Made by a program: the position numbers and the translations under genes. DNA of 64,000 nucleotides from Streptomyces rimosus (GTDB lineage: Bacteria; Actinomycetota; Actinomycetes; Streptomycetales; Streptomycetaceae): assembly GCF_008704655.1 (NCBI RefSeq), contig NZ_CP023688.1, positions 7,632,501-7,696,500 on the forward strand. The letters are read 5' to 3'. The notes beneath the pieces were generated by a model that did not search any database, was not told where the DNA came from, and worked only from the letters and a program-made list of their open reading frames with translations. Position 1 is the first letter of the stretch, and each line of letters opens with the position of its first letter. This document shows positions 37,347 through 48,270 of this stretch, in pieces.

Positions 37347-38171
37347 TCACGGCTTCAGCAGTTGCAGCAGTTCCCCGTGCAACGGGCGCGGCGCCACCAG
37401 GAATCCGGTTGCCCCGGCTCGCCACGGGCGCCCCTCCGTGTCGGTGACGACGGCGCCCGCCTCCCGGGCGACCAGCGCGCCGGGCAGCAGGTTCGCGTCG
37501 TCCCGCCCGTACTCCCAGAACGCGTCCAGCCGCCCCGCCGCCGTGTCGGCTATCTGCCACGAGGTGGGGCCCAGGTTGCGGACGGCGCTCACGGCGGGCA
37601 GGACCGCGGCGAGCGACCGTCCGGCCGCCGCGGCGGCCGCGGGCTGCTCCGCGATGAAGGGCGGATGGCTGGTGCCCACGAAGGCAGCCTCCAGCCGGGT
37701 CCGGGGCGAGGGGGCGACCGGTTCCCCGTTGCGGGTGGCGCCGTGCCCGGCCGCGGCGAGGTACGTCTCGCCGAGCAGCGGCGCGTGCAGCGCGGCGGCC
37801 ACCGGCTCGCCGTCCCGTACCAGCGCGAGACTGACACAGAACTGCGGGAGGCCCTGCATGTACTGCACGGCACCGTCGATCACGTCCACCATCCACGCGT
37901 CACCGACCGCCGGCAGCCCGGCGTCCGCGCCGCTGCCGAGGCTGTGCTCGCCGTGCAGTTCCTCGGCCCAGGGCACGCCGGGGAGCAGCGCGTCCAGGTG
38001 TCGGCGCATGACGGCGGTGGCCGGGCTTTCGATGGCGAGGTAGGCCGTGGCCAGTTCGTCCATGGTGTCGGGGGATGGGGCGGTGGCGCGCCGCGGGGAC
38101 TTGACCAGGAGGGCGCCGACTTCGTGGGCGGCGGTGGCCATGGGGGAGAGCAGGGCGGCGTATGTCGTCAT
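37347..38171 (-). CDS. Inositol monophosphatase-family protein with altered motif
   Basis: The 274-residue protein follows the IMPase fold (N-terminal helices, WAEELHGE with Glu70/Glu71). The metal motif reads VDVIDGAVQY (Asp96-Val-Ile-Asp99-Gly-Ala) where the family has DPIDGT. The second motif, WDxAAG, is replaced by WEYGRDDANLLPG. Metal-binding acids seem kept, but substrate-contacting residues differ, so specificity is uncertain. The short leader contains tandem CACGGAAA repeats on the coding strand. Confidence 0.8.
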   Translation of the reverse strand: MTTYAALLSPMATAAHEVGALLVKSPRRATAPSPDTMDELATAYLAIESPATAVMRRHLDALLPGVPWAEELHGEHSLGSGADAGLPAVGDAWMVDVIDGAVQYMQGLPQFCVSLALVRDGEPVAAALHAPLLGETYLAAAGHGATRNGEPVAPSPRTRLEAAFVGTSHPPFIAEQPAAAAAAGRSLAAVLPAVSAVRNLGPTSWQIADTAAGRLDAFWEYGRDDANLLPGALVAREAGAVVTDTEGRPWRAGATGFLVAPRPLHGELLQLLKP

Positions 38172-38180
38172 GATCTTTTC

Positions 38181-38231
38181 CGTGTTTCCGTGTTTCCGTG
38201 CTTGCGGTCTTCGCGGTCTTCGCGGCCTTCT
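38181..38231. repeat. Two adjacent short tandem arrays in the IMPase leader
   Basis: On the plus strand, CGTGTTTC occurs twice followed by CGTGCTTG (38181-38204). CGGTCTTCG then occurs twice followed by CGGCCTTCT (38205-38231). On the coding strand of the minus gene the first array reads CACGGAAA repeats directly ahead of GATC-ATG, so each unit supplies a GGAAA ribosome-binding-like element. Confidence 0.8.
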
Positions 38232-38329
38232 CGGCGTTGTCCGTCTTCGGACGCTTGATGTGCCGATCCTGAGCTGCCACGGCTCGCAACGACCCGCCCA
38301 AGCGCCGCAAGTGAGCGAAACTGACTCTC

Positions 38330-39307
38330 ATGCCGCAGAAAACGAGCGAGTCCGTACGTGACACCCCCCTCCTTGACCTCCGCGACCAACGGCTGATCGC
38401 CGCGTTGCAGTGCGACGGGCGGCTCAGCGCCGAGCGGGCCGCCGAGGTGCTGGGGGAGAATCCGCGTACGGTGCACCGCCGTTGGCGGGCGCTGACGGGC
38501 GACGGCACGGTCAAGGTCGTCGCCGTGCCCGTACGGCCCGATTCGGTCGGCGCGCTGTTCCTGCGCATCAAGGTGCTCAAGGGCAAGCTGGACGCTCTCA
38601 CCGCGGCCCTGGCCGCCCGCCCGGACATCCCGTTCATCGACCTGTCCGCCTCGGGCGACGAGATCACCGCCGTCTCGCTGACCGAACTGGGCTCCCGCGA
38701 CCACCTGGTGTTCCGGCAACTGCCCGCCACGCCCGCGGTGGCTTCCGTGTCCGCCGCCACGGTGCTCCACGTCTTCGCCGAGGCGTCCGACTGGCGCCAC
38801 GACGTCCTCACCCCCGAGGAACGCGCCGCCCTGACCCCGCCGCCGGGGGAATCCGAACCCGCGGGAGACAGCCCGGCCCCCGACCCGGTGGACCGTGACA
38901 TCTTGGCCGCCCTCCAGGACGACGCCCGCACCCCCGCCGCGGCGATCGCCGCCCGTACCGGGCACCCCGCCTCCACCGTCCGGCGCCGCCTCGCCCGCCT
39001 GATGTCGGACGGCCGGCTGAGCACCCACGTGGCCGTGGACCCCAAGCGCCTCGGACTGCTCATCGACGCGAACCTGCTGATGCAGGTGCCTCCGGACCAC
39101 CTGGACACCGTCGGCCGCACCCTGGCCCGGCACCCCGCCGTGCACGGCGCGTTCGCCACCACCGGCGCCGCCAACCTGCACGCCGCCGTCTGGGTACGGG
39201 ACCTGGCCGCCCTCTACCGGCTGATCACCCACGACCTGGCGGGCCTGGGCATCAGCGGCGTCGAAACGCTCCTCGTCGGACACGCGGTCAAGCGCCCGGG
39301 CCACTGA
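38330..39307 (+). CDS. Lrp/AsnC-family regulator with two tandem AsnC units
   Basis: The 325-residue protein contains two complete halves. The first HTH is DQRLIAALQCDGRLSAERAA to NPRTVHRRWRAL (about 18-60), followed by a RAM-like domain. The second HTH is DRDILAALQDDARTPAAAIA to HPASTVRRRLARL (about 185-225), followed by another RAM domain. Such double AsnC regulators respond to amino acids or related ligands. It is divergent from the IMPase-like gene and may regulate it across the repeat-bearing 158 bp gap. Confidence 0.88.
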   Translation: MPQKTSESVRDTPLLDLRDQRLIAALQCDGRLSAERAAEVLGENPRTVHRRWRALTGDGTVKVVAVPVRPDSVGALFLRIKVLKGKLDALTAALAARPDIPFIDLSASGDEITAVSLTELGSRDHLVFRQLPATPAVASVSAATVLHVFAEASDWRHDVLTPEERAALTPPPGESEPAGDSPAPDPVDRDILAALQDDARTPAAAIAARTGHPASTVRRRLARLMSDGRLSTHVAVDPKRLGLLIDANLLMQVPPDHLDTVGRTLARHPAVHGAFATTGAANLHAAVWVRDLAALYRLITHDLAGLGISGVETLLVGHAVKRPGH

Positions 39308-39457
39308 GCGGGGCAGACGCCGGTACGCGTGCCCGCGAAGCCGCTCGACGGAACGGGAATCGCCGCCTACCATCTCCGGCGACGGCATCGCGTGTCGGTC
39401 ACCGGCTGGGTGAGGCATGGAGGTGCCCGAGAGTTTGCCTTACGGAGGCATGACTCA

Positions 39458-39865
39458 GTGTCAGTGCAGTTGAACCACACCATCATCCACTCCCGGGACA
39501 ACCGGGAATCCGCGGAATTCCTGGCGCACCTCCTCGGACTCGAAGTCGGCGAGGAATGGGGCCCGTTCATCCCGCTGGAGACCAGTAACGGCGTCACCCT
39601 GGACTTCGCCACCATCCCGGCGGAGTCGATCGTCATGCAGCACTACGCTTTCCTCGTCAGCGAAGCGGAATTCGACGCGGCCTTCGCCCGCATCCAGCAG
39701 GCCGGCCTCACCTATTACGCCGATCCGCACGGAAAGCAGCCGGGCGAGATCAACCACAACGACGGTGGGCGCGGCGTCTACTTCTTCGATCCGGCCGGCC
39801 ACGGGATGGAACTGATCACCCGCCCGTACGGGAGCGGTGCCGCGGAAAAGGACTCCGCCACCTGA
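39458..39865 (+). CDS. VOC-family (glyoxalase fold) protein
   Basis: The 135-residue protein has one vicinal-oxygen-chelate domain: NHTIIHSRDNRESAEFLAHL at the start, MQHYAFLVSEAEFDAAFARI in the middle, and YFFDPAGHGMELITRPYG at the end. His and Glu at strand ends suit metal binding. It resembles small dioxygenase/lyase-type VOC proteins; substrate unknown. GTG 39458 with GGAGG at 39443-39447 sets the start. Confidence 0.85.
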   Translation: MSVQLNHTIIHSRDNRESAEFLAHLLGLEVGEEWGPFIPLETSNGVTLDFATIPAESIVMQHYAFLVSEAEFDAAFARIQQAGLTYYADPHGKQPGEINHNDGGRGVYFFDPAGHGMELITRPYGSGAAEKDSAT

Positions 39866-39956
39866 GAGTCCCGGCCGAGCCCATCCCGCCGGAAGACCGG
39901 ACGGCGGCCCGGCAACAGCACCGGCATCCGCACCACCCCCTGACCACGTGACGGGG

Positions 39957-39991
39957 GCGGGCGCCCGTGGCATCGCTCCACGGGCGCCCGC
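39957..39991. terminator. Bidirectional terminator between VOC and sigma factor genes
   Basis: A perfect 14 bp stem, GCGGGCGCCCGTGG with CCACGGGCGCCCGC, encloses a 7 nt loop between convergent genes. Confidence 0.8.
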
Positions 39992-40070
39992 ACGGCCTCA
40001 TCGCCCCCGGCTGTACGGGTTCTGCATGCGGGGTCGGCCGAGGCTGCACCCAGGCCGCATCATCGCTCCG

Positions 40071-40970
40071 CTACCCCCGCCCCTCCCTCTCCACCTCCAG
40101 CCCCAACCCCAGCCCCCGCAACCGCTCCGGGTCCGCCAGGATGTCGATCGCGACGATCTTGCCGCCCGCGATCGTCAGGCCCATCACCGACACCGGCCCC
40201 CTGTCCGCGACCGTCACGATGCCCATCGCCCCGTTCACCAGCGCGGGCCGGGCGAAGTGCGCGAAGCGCCGGAACATGAAGGCCCGTCCGGCGACCTCCC
40301 GCGCCCCGCGGGCCGTCGCGGCCAGGCCCGGGAACCCGGCGCCCGTGTCGGCGCGGAGCACCACGTCCGGATCGAGGACCGCGACCAGCGCCTCGAAATC
40401 ACCGCCGCGCGACGCGGCCATGAAGGCGTCCACGACCTCCCGCTGCCGGGCGAGGTCGGTGTCCGGCGTGGCCGTCCCCCGTACCCGGCGGCGCGCCCGG
40501 CTGGCCAGCTGCCGCGCCGCGGCCGGGGTGCGCCCGACCACCGGCCCGATCTCCTCGAACGCCACGGCGAACATGTCGTGCAGCACGAACGCCAGCCGCT
40601 CCGCGGGCGCCAGCGTCTGGAGCACCACCAGCAGGGCCAGCCCCACCGAGTCGGCCAGCAGCGCCTGGTGCTCGGGGTCGATCCCGTCCGCGCCACCGCC
40701 GACGACGGGATCGGGTACGCGTACGTCGAGGGACTCCTCACCGCGCGCCGTACGCGAACGCAGCATGTCCAGGCACACCCGGCCGACCACGGTCGTCAGC
40801 CACCCGCCGAGGTTGCCGACGCCGCTCACGTCGGACCGGCTCAGCCGCAGCCAGGACTCCTGCACGGCGTCGTCCGCCTCGCTCAGCGAACCGAGCATGC
40901 GGTACGCCACCGCCCGCAGATGCGCTCGGTGCTCCTCGAAGCGCTCCGCCAGAAAATCGTTCTCGTCCAC
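40071..40970 (-). CDS. ECF41-group RNA polymerase sigma factor (SigJ-like)
   Basis: The 299-residue protein has sigma2 (HRAHLRAVAYRMLGSLSEAD, DAVQESWLRL) and sigma4 (LAPAERLAFVLHDMFAVAFE, TPAAARQLASRARRR). A C-terminal SnoaL-like domain (VVDAFMAASRGGDFEALVAV to GGKIVAIDILADPERL) follows. This fused domain defines ECF41 factors, where it controls activity in place of an anti-sigma factor. No carboxymuconolactone decarboxylase or DoxX partner is adjacent. The promoter target is unknown. Confidence 0.9.
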   Translation of the reverse strand: MDENDFLAERFEEHRAHLRAVAYRMLGSLSEADDAVQESWLRLSRSDVSGVGNLGGWLTTVVGRVCLDMLRSRTARGEESLDVRVPDPVVGGGADGIDPEHQALLADSVGLALLVVLQTLAPAERLAFVLHDMFAVAFEEIGPVVGRTPAAARQLASRARRRVRGTATPDTDLARQREVVDAFMAASRGGDFEALVAVLDPDVVLRADTGAGFPGLAATARGAREVAGRAFMFRRFAHFARPALVNGAMGIVTVADRGPVSVMGLTIAGGKIVAIDILADPERLRGLGLGLEVEREGRG

Positions 40971-41087
40971 CGGTCACATTCTTCCGTCGGGTTACGTCAC
41001 CGCTATGACGAACCGTTTCCGCCCGATGTGACACGCAGCCCGCGGACGACCGGAAGTACCTGCTTCGTACGCCCCCGCCCTCTCACC

Positions 41088-41717
41088 TCAAAGGCGAATG
41101 TGCTTGAGACTCGTCCACGTGCGGCGCAGCCGGCCCTGGAGCGCGCTGTCCGTGTTGGGGGCCAGGCCCAGCCCGGCCGTGGCGGCGATGTGGTCGGCGA
41201 CCTGCGGCACCGTGAGCCGGTCGGTCCACACGTGGTCGGCGAACTCCGGGCCGCTCAGCCGCTCCAGACAGCGGTCCAGCTTCGCCACGGCGAAGCTCTC
41301 CCGCCGCAACGGGGCGTCCCGCCCGGCGACGAACCCCACGGCATGCCCGAAGTTGCGCTCCCGCAGCCGCCGCAGCACCGTCCGCCGCTCCGCGAGCAGC
41401 GCGAAGTGCCGTACGTCATGGCCGCGTTCGCGCAGCCGCCCGACGGTCTCCCGGAAGTACGCCGGTTCCACGAGCGTCATCGGCGCGATCACCGTGCCGG
41501 GATGCTTGGTCAGCACCAGGTCGAGCACCTCGTAGACGCCCTGCCGCCACGCCGGGAAGTCCTGGAAGTCGCCGCGCAGCGCCGGGGGCGTCATCCGGTG
41601 CAGACCAAAGCCGACGCGTTCGGGGTCGCAGACGACGCTGCCGGGAAGACGACGCCGTATCTCGTACGCGGTCTGCGTCTTGCCGCCGCCGAAAGGGCCG
41701 TTGATCCACAGGAGCAT
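41088..41717 (-). CDS. TmrB-like P-loop ATP-binding protein
   Basis: The 209-residue protein resembles Bacillus TmrB (tunicamycin resistance). It starts LLWINGPFGGGKTQTA with Walker A GPFGGGKT (7-14), followed by CDPERVGFGLHRM, a DF-Q-FPAWR segment, PMTLVEPAYFRETVGRL, AKLDRCLERLS and an ending LKHIRL. TmrB is thought to bind tunicamycin at the membrane. Recognition is from memory of that sequence, and resistance here is inferred. It sits 10 bp after the stop of an MFS exporter on the same strand, a plausible efflux/immunity pair. ATG 41717 aligns with TmrB; GTG 41726 is possible. Confidence 0.8.
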   Translation of the reverse strand: MLLWINGPFGGGKTQTAYEIRRRLPGSVVCDPERVGFGLHRMTPPALRGDFQDFPAWRQGVYEVLDLVLTKHPGTVIAPMTLVEPAYFRETVGRLRERGHDVRHFALLAERRTVLRRLRERNFGHAVGFVAGRDAPLRRESFAVAKLDRCLERLSGPEFADHVWTDRLTVPQVADHIAATAGLGLAPNTDSALQGRLRRTWTSLKHIRL

Positions 41718-41727
41718 GGGCAGCACC

Positions 41728-43158
41728 CTACGAGCCCGGGGCCCGGCGGGGCGAGGGGCGGAGCGCCGCGCTCGTGGGACGTGTACCGGTACGGCACATC
41801 AGCAGCGTGCAGCCGAGAAAGAGCAGTCCGGCGAGGACCTGGAGCGCGGCGGCGGCCAGCAGGGCGCCGGGCAGCGACCGGGCGGCGAGCGGCCCGGCGG
41901 AACCCGCGCCGAGGGCGAACCCGGTGATCTTCAGGCTGGCGCCGGTGGTGAAGATCTGGCCGCGCAGGTGCTCCGGCGCCTCACGGTGGCGCACCGCGAA
42001 CAGCGCCGTCAGCTGCGGCCCCTCTCCCAGGCCCACGAGCACCGCAGCGCCGAGGAGCAGCGCGGGCGGCCCGGCCGCTGCCGTCATCAGGAGCGCGACG
42101 GCGAGTACGGCGGTGCTGCACACGAGGACGGTGTCCGGGCGCAGCAGTCCGGGTCGGCGGGCGAGCGCCGTGTTGGCGAGGAGGGCGGAGGCGGCGACGA
42201 CGGACAGCAGAAGCACGCCATGCCGCGCGTCACCGAGGAACCGCGCCCCGAGCAACGGGCTGCAAGCGGTCAGCATGCCCTGGCCCGTACAGGAAACCAC
42301 CGAGGTCACGGTCGCGCGGGCCAGCGGCGGGGTGTGGCGGACGGCCCGGAACCCGGCCGCGAGACCGGCCAGGACGGAGGGGGCCGCCGGGGACCGGCGG
42401 GAGGTGGCGCGGCGGGCCGGACGGTCAGGAACACACGGGTCGGACTGCTTGCCGGGCCGTGGACCGGGCTCCGGGCCGGGCCGTGCCCCGCTCGGCGCCC
42501 CGAGCTCCAGCGACTGCGCCCCCGCGGGCTGTGTCCGTACGGACGGCCCGGCAGGCACCCCACGTACGGACGCCCCCACAGGCCCCCCACCCCCACACGC
42601 CACCCCAGGCAGCCCATAAGCACACGGCACCGCCACCACGATCAAAGCGGCAGCCACCAGCACCCCCGCCGACGCCCCGGCCGCCCCGGCGACCAGCCCG
42701 GCCAGTGCCGGCCCTGCCAGCGAAGCGGCGTTGAAGGTCATGGCGTCGAGAGCGGTCACCCGGGGCAGCAGTCCGGGCGGCGCGGCGCGCGGTAACTGCG
42801 CGGTCCAGCCGCCGGACAGGGCGGGCCCCAGCAGCCCGGCTCCCAGCGCGACGAGCAGCGTGACGACGAGCGGTACGTGTCCCAGACTCGCCAGGACGAC
42901 GGCCAGGGCCGCGGCGTATCCGGCGAGCGCACCGGCCAGCAGGCGGCCCGGCCTGGCGGACCGGTCGAGCAGGACACCGAAGAGCGGGCCGCCGACCGCC
43001 GCCGCGATCGTGATCGCGGCCAGCAGCGCCGGGCCCGTGGACGCCGATCCGGTGAACACCGGCCCGGCCACCAGCAAGGCGGGCCCCGACATCTCGTCGC
43101 CCGCGCGTGCCAGTGCCGCGCCGGTGAGGGCGGATCCCACCGCGTAACGCTTTCGCAT
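41728..43158 (-). CDS. MFS transporter
   Basis: The 476-residue protein has about 12 hydrophobic segments in two halves. The central cytoplasmic loop is long (about residues 190-270) and Pro/Gly/Arg-rich. The first half shows the MFS motif-like GVLLDRSARPGRLLAG. It is likely a drug or metabolite exporter with unknown cargo. The TmrB-like ATPase follows 10 bp later. ATG 43158 sits within a divergent promoter region shared with the CGNR protein gene. Confidence 0.88.
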   Translation of the reverse strand: MRKRYAVGSALTGAALARAGDEMSGPALLVAGPVFTGSASTGPALLAAITIAAAVGGPLFGVLLDRSARPGRLLAGALAGYAAALAVVLASLGHVPLVVTLLVALGAGLLGPALSGGWTAQLPRAAPPGLLPRVTALDAMTFNAASLAGPALAGLVAGAAGASAGVLVAAALIVVAVPCAYGLPGVACGGGGPVGASVRGVPAGPSVRTQPAGAQSLELGAPSGARPGPEPGPRPGKQSDPCVPDRPARRATSRRSPAAPSVLAGLAAGFRAVRHTPPLARATVTSVVSCTGQGMLTACSPLLGARFLGDARHGVLLLSVVAASALLANTALARRPGLLRPDTVLVCSTAVLAVALLMTAAAGPPALLLGAAVLVGLGEGPQLTALFAVRHREAPEHLRGQIFTTGASLKITGFALGAGSAGPLAARSLPGALLAAAALQVLAGLLFLGCTLLMCRTGTRPTSAALRPSPRRAPGS

Positions 43159-43176
43159 GCGCGCCACGGTAGGTAC

Positions 43177-43205
43177 GTAACGGAAACCTTGACCAGATGC
43201 GTTAC
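43177..43205. promoter_or_regulatory. Inverted GTAACG/CGTTAC pair in divergent promoter region
   Basis: GTAACG (43177-43182) and CGTTAC (43200-43205) flank TTGACC (43189-43194). A further GTAACG lies at 43144-43149 inside the MFS gene start. TTACAT (43202) and TACCGT (43225) with 17 bp spacing could drive a leaderless CGNR mRNA from ATG 43239. Confidence 0.4.
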
Positions 43206-43238
43206 ATGCCGCCGGACGCTGCACTACCGTCGGCTCAC

Positions 43239-43832
43239 ATGCAGCCCACGACCCCGCCCGCCGGACACCGCGACGAGACACCCGCCGCGCGCCGCGAATG
43301 GACCACCCGGCATGCGGTGCAGGCCACCGCCCGGCGTACCGCCGCCCTCGTGAACGCCCTGGTGGACAAGGCGCCGTCGGCGGATACGGTCACGGAGGTC
43401 CTGCGCGAGCACGGCGAGGACGGTCCGATCGAGCTGTCCGCCGACGATCTCGCGGAGTTGCGGTCCGCCGCCCTGCGGCTCCGCGAGGTGTTCGCGGCCG
43501 ACGACACCGACCGCGCGGCGGAGACGCTGAACCGCCTCCTCCGGAGCACCGCCGGCACGCTGCGCCTCACCTCGCACGACGGCGCGAGTCCCTGGCACCC
43601 GCACTTGGACAGCGCCGACGACGCCCCGTGGGGCGAGTGGTTCCTCGCCTCGTCGTCCCTGAGCCTGCTGGTCCTCCTGTGGAACCACCAGCGCCCGCCC
43701 GGCGGCGTCTGCGCCTCCCCCGCCTGCCGCAACGTCTACCTCACCCTCGGCAGCGGCCCGCCGCGCCGCTACTGCTCCCGGCGCTGCGCGACCCGGGAGC
43801 GCGTGGCGGCGTACCGGCGGGCGCGGGGGTGA
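43239..43832 (+). CDS. CGNR zinc-finger domain protein
   Basis: The protein of about 197 residues has an N-terminal helical ABATE-like region (RRTAALVNALVDKAPSADTV) and a C-terminal zinc finger CASPACRNVYL with YCSRRCATRERVAAYRR. The canonical CGNR quartet is changed to CATR, but all four cysteines remain. Family members are stress-responsive putative regulators. It is divergent from the MFS/TmrB operon and could control it. ATG 43239 appears leaderless; ATG 43197 is an in-frame alternative that overlaps the inverted repeat. Confidence 0.78.
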   Translation: MQPTTPPAGHRDETPAARREWTTRHAVQATARRTAALVNALVDKAPSADTVTEVLREHGEDGPIELSADDLAELRSAALRLREVFAADDTDRAAETLNRLLRSTAGTLRLTSHDGASPWHPHLDSADDAPWGEWFLASSSLSLLVLLWNHQRPPGGVCASPACRNVYLTLGSGPPRRYCSRRCATRERVAAYRRARG

Positions 43833-43887
43833 ACCGGGCGCGCCCGGTCGTGTCCTGCCTGCCCCGCCCGTCCTGCGGACATCGCTC

Positions 43888-44232
43888 TCAGCGCGCCACG
43901 ACCGCGTCGAACAGCGCCCAGCCGTCGGTCTCCACGTCACCCGGCTCCGCCGGCAGCAGGCCGCGGGCCCCCGCCTCGTCGAGGAACCGGCGGACCACCC
44001 CGGGCTCGTGGAGATTGAGGTGGTGGGAGCCGGTCGCGGCCGTGCCGCCGGGCAGGTAGCCGTCGCCGATGGCCCGGCCGGGCCCGGCCCTGAAGACGAT
44101 CCGCAGGGTCGCCCGCGTGCCCGCCCGGTGCAGTGACAGCACTTCCCGGCAGTCGGGGTGCCGGTGGCGTACCGACCACAGCCAGTCCGTGCCGTCGGCG
44201 GACAGCCGCCGGATCCGGTTGTTGCTGCGCAT
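43888..44232 (-). CDS. Conserved hypothetical protein
   Basis: The 114-residue soluble protein opens MRSNNRIRRLSADGTDWLWSV and contains a mixed beta pattern (VLSLHRAGTRATLRIVFRAG, YLPGGTAATGSHHLNL). It ends in a helical region (PGVVRRFLDEAGARGLLPAE). Codon bias is normal, and it lies between a convergent and a co-oriented gene. I do not recognise a named domain. Confidence 0.7.
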   Translation of the reverse strand: MRSNNRIRRLSADGTDWLWSVRHRHPDCREVLSLHRAGTRATLRIVFRAGPGRAIGDGYLPGGTAATGSHHLNLHEPGVVRRFLDEAGARGLLPAEPGDVETDGWALFDAVVAR

Positions 44233-44264
44233 CGCGCCATCGTACGGACGGCCCCGCGCCCCCG

Positions 44265-45479
44265 TCAGGGCGCCGCCGTGAAGATCAGCGACGCGTTGTG
44301 CCCGCCGAAGCCGAAGGAGTTCGTCAGGGCGGCGGACACCGCCCCCTTGCGCGGCTCGCCCATGACGACGTCGAGCCCGATCTCCGGGTCGAGGGTGTCC
44401 ACGTTCTGTGTCGCGGGCACGATGCCGTCCCGTACGGCCAGGATCGCGGCGAGCGCGCCGACCGCTCCGGCCGCCCCGAAGAGGTGCCCGGTCATCGACT
44501 TGGTCGCGGTGACGGACGGGTGGGTGCCGATGGCGTCCCTGAGCGACCGGGCCTCCACGAGGTCGCCCAGGGGGGTGGACGTCGCGTGGGCGTGTACGTG
44601 GTCCACCTCGTGCGGGGCCAGTCCGGCGGCGGCCAGCGCCAGCCGCATCGCGCGGACCTGCCCCTCGGGGTGGGCGGCCGTGATGTGGTGGGCGTCCGAG
44701 GTGACGCCCGCACCCGCGAGGGTGGCGTGCGCACGGGCCGCGCGGAAACCGGCCCGCTCCAGGACGACCACGGCCGCGCCCTCACCGATCACGAAGCCGT
44801 CCCGGTCCACGTCGAACGGGCGGGACGCCCGCTGCGGCTCGTCGTTGCGCGTCGAGTGCGCCCTGGCCTGCGCGAACCCGGCCAGCGGCAGCGGGTGGAG
44901 GCATGCCTCCGCACCGCCCGCCACCACCACGTCGGCCCGGCCGAGGCGGATCAGGTCCAGGCCCATCGCGAGGGCCTCGGCCCCGGAGGCGCAGGCGCTG
45001 ACCGGGGTGTGGGCGCCGGCGCGCGCGCCCAGCTCGATGCTCACCCAGGCGGCGGGGCCGTTCGCCATCAGCATCGGCACGGTGTGCGGGGACACCCGCC
45101 GTACGCCGGAGGTTTCGAGCACGTCGTCCTGGCCGAGCAGGGTGAGCGCGCCGCCCGTACCCGTACCGATCACCACGGCCAGCCGCTCGGGATCGACCTC
45201 GGGCGCACCCGCGTCGGCCCACGCCTCGCGCGCCGCGACGAGCGCGACCTGTTCGCAGCGGTCCATGCGCCGGGCCTGCACCCGCTCCAGGACCTCGGTC
45301 GGTTCGGCCGCGAGCCGGCCCGCGATCCGTACGGGGAGCGAGGCCGCCCACTCCTCCTCGATGGCGCTGATGCCGGACCGCCCGGCCAGCATGCCGTCCC
45401 AGGTCGCGGTGGCGGTCCCGCCGAGCGGCGTCGTGGCGCCGAGTCCGGTGACCAGCACGGCGTCGGTGGCAGCGGACAT
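44265..45479 (-). CDS. Stand-alone beta-ketoacyl-ACP synthase II-like protein
   Basis: The 404-residue thiolase-fold enzyme has the catalytic triad Cys163 (SACASG), His298 (HAHATSTPLGD) and His332 with Lys327 (ATKSMTGHLFGAAGA), and the glycine loop NSFGFGGHN. It would condense malonyl-ACP with an acyl-ACP. No ACP, ketoreductase or malonyltransferase lies nearby, so it is not part of a local fab or PKS cluster. The ATG at 45479 has AAAGGGGGAAC upstream. Confidence 0.9.
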   Translation of the reverse strand: MSAATDAVLVTGLGATTPLGGTATATWDGMLAGRSGISAIEEEWAASLPVRIAGRLAAEPTEVLERVQARRMDRCEQVALVAAREAWADAGAPEVDPERLAVVIGTGTGGALTLLGQDDVLETSGVRRVSPHTVPMLMANGPAAWVSIELGARAGAHTPVSACASGAEALAMGLDLIRLGRADVVVAGGAEACLHPLPLAGFAQARAHSTRNDEPQRASRPFDVDRDGFVIGEGAAVVVLERAGFRAARAHATLAGAGVTSDAHHITAAHPEGQVRAMRLALAAAGLAPHEVDHVHAHATSTPLGDLVEARSLRDAIGTHPSVTATKSMTGHLFGAAGAVGALAAILAVRDGIVPATQNVDTLDPEIGLDVVMGEPRKGAVSAALTNSFGFGGHNASLIFTAAP

Positions 45480-45785
45480 GGGAAGTTCCCCCTTTGTCGT
45501 ACGGATACAACTCTCCGAGCCGTGTGCGGCCGGTGAGTGATCAACTTGGTACCGACTCTTCCAGGTGGTTGTCACGAATTCAGGTGCCAACCTCGACGGA
45601 GTCCGGCCGCTGGATTTTGTAAGGTTCCTGCAAGCAGTGGCAGTCGTTGGGGGAGCGCGCGGGGGAGCGGGCGCCTGGGCGACGGTCAGGAAGAACGCAC
45701 TACGGAGGCGGTCGGGCGGCTTGCCACGGCGGCTTCACGCAGGCCGCCGGCCCGCCCGCCCCACCTCATCCACCCCATACGGGCA

Positions 45786-45806
45786 GGGCCCTTCCTGGAA
45801 GGGCCC
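45786..45806. terminator. Compact hairpin between ketosynthase promoter region and icd
   Basis: GGGCCCTTCC and GGAAGGGCCC flank a single T. No plus-strand gene precedes it, so it might end an unannotated RNA or act as an operator or leader hairpin for icd. Confidence 0.4.
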
Positions 45807-45816
45807 GATCACGAGA

Positions 45817-48083
<2,267 letters not shown>

Positions 48084-48127
48084 TCCGGCACCGGCGGACG
48101 GGGCGCCCCGTCCGCCGCGCCACCCGC

Positions 48128-48173
48128 ACGGGTCCGCCCCGGCCGGCACTTCCGCCGGCCGGGGCGGACCCGT
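48128..48173. terminator. Strong terminator after icd
   Basis: A perfect 20 bp stem, ACGGGTCCGCCCCGGCCGGC and its complement, encloses ACTTCC, 45 bp after the icd stop. Confidence 0.9.
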
Positions 48174-48270
48174 TCCGCTTCCCGTGGCCGGCCCCTACCT
48201 GTAGTACTCAGGAGCTACGCGCCAGGTGCACTCCCCGGCGGGACGCCGACCACACGGCGTGATCCATACA

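Noticed and set aside
43833..43848. ACCGGGCGCGCCCGGT palindrome after the CGNR gene
   Set aside because: A GC-only palindrome at a convergent junction with almost no loop; too weak to call as a terminator or operator.
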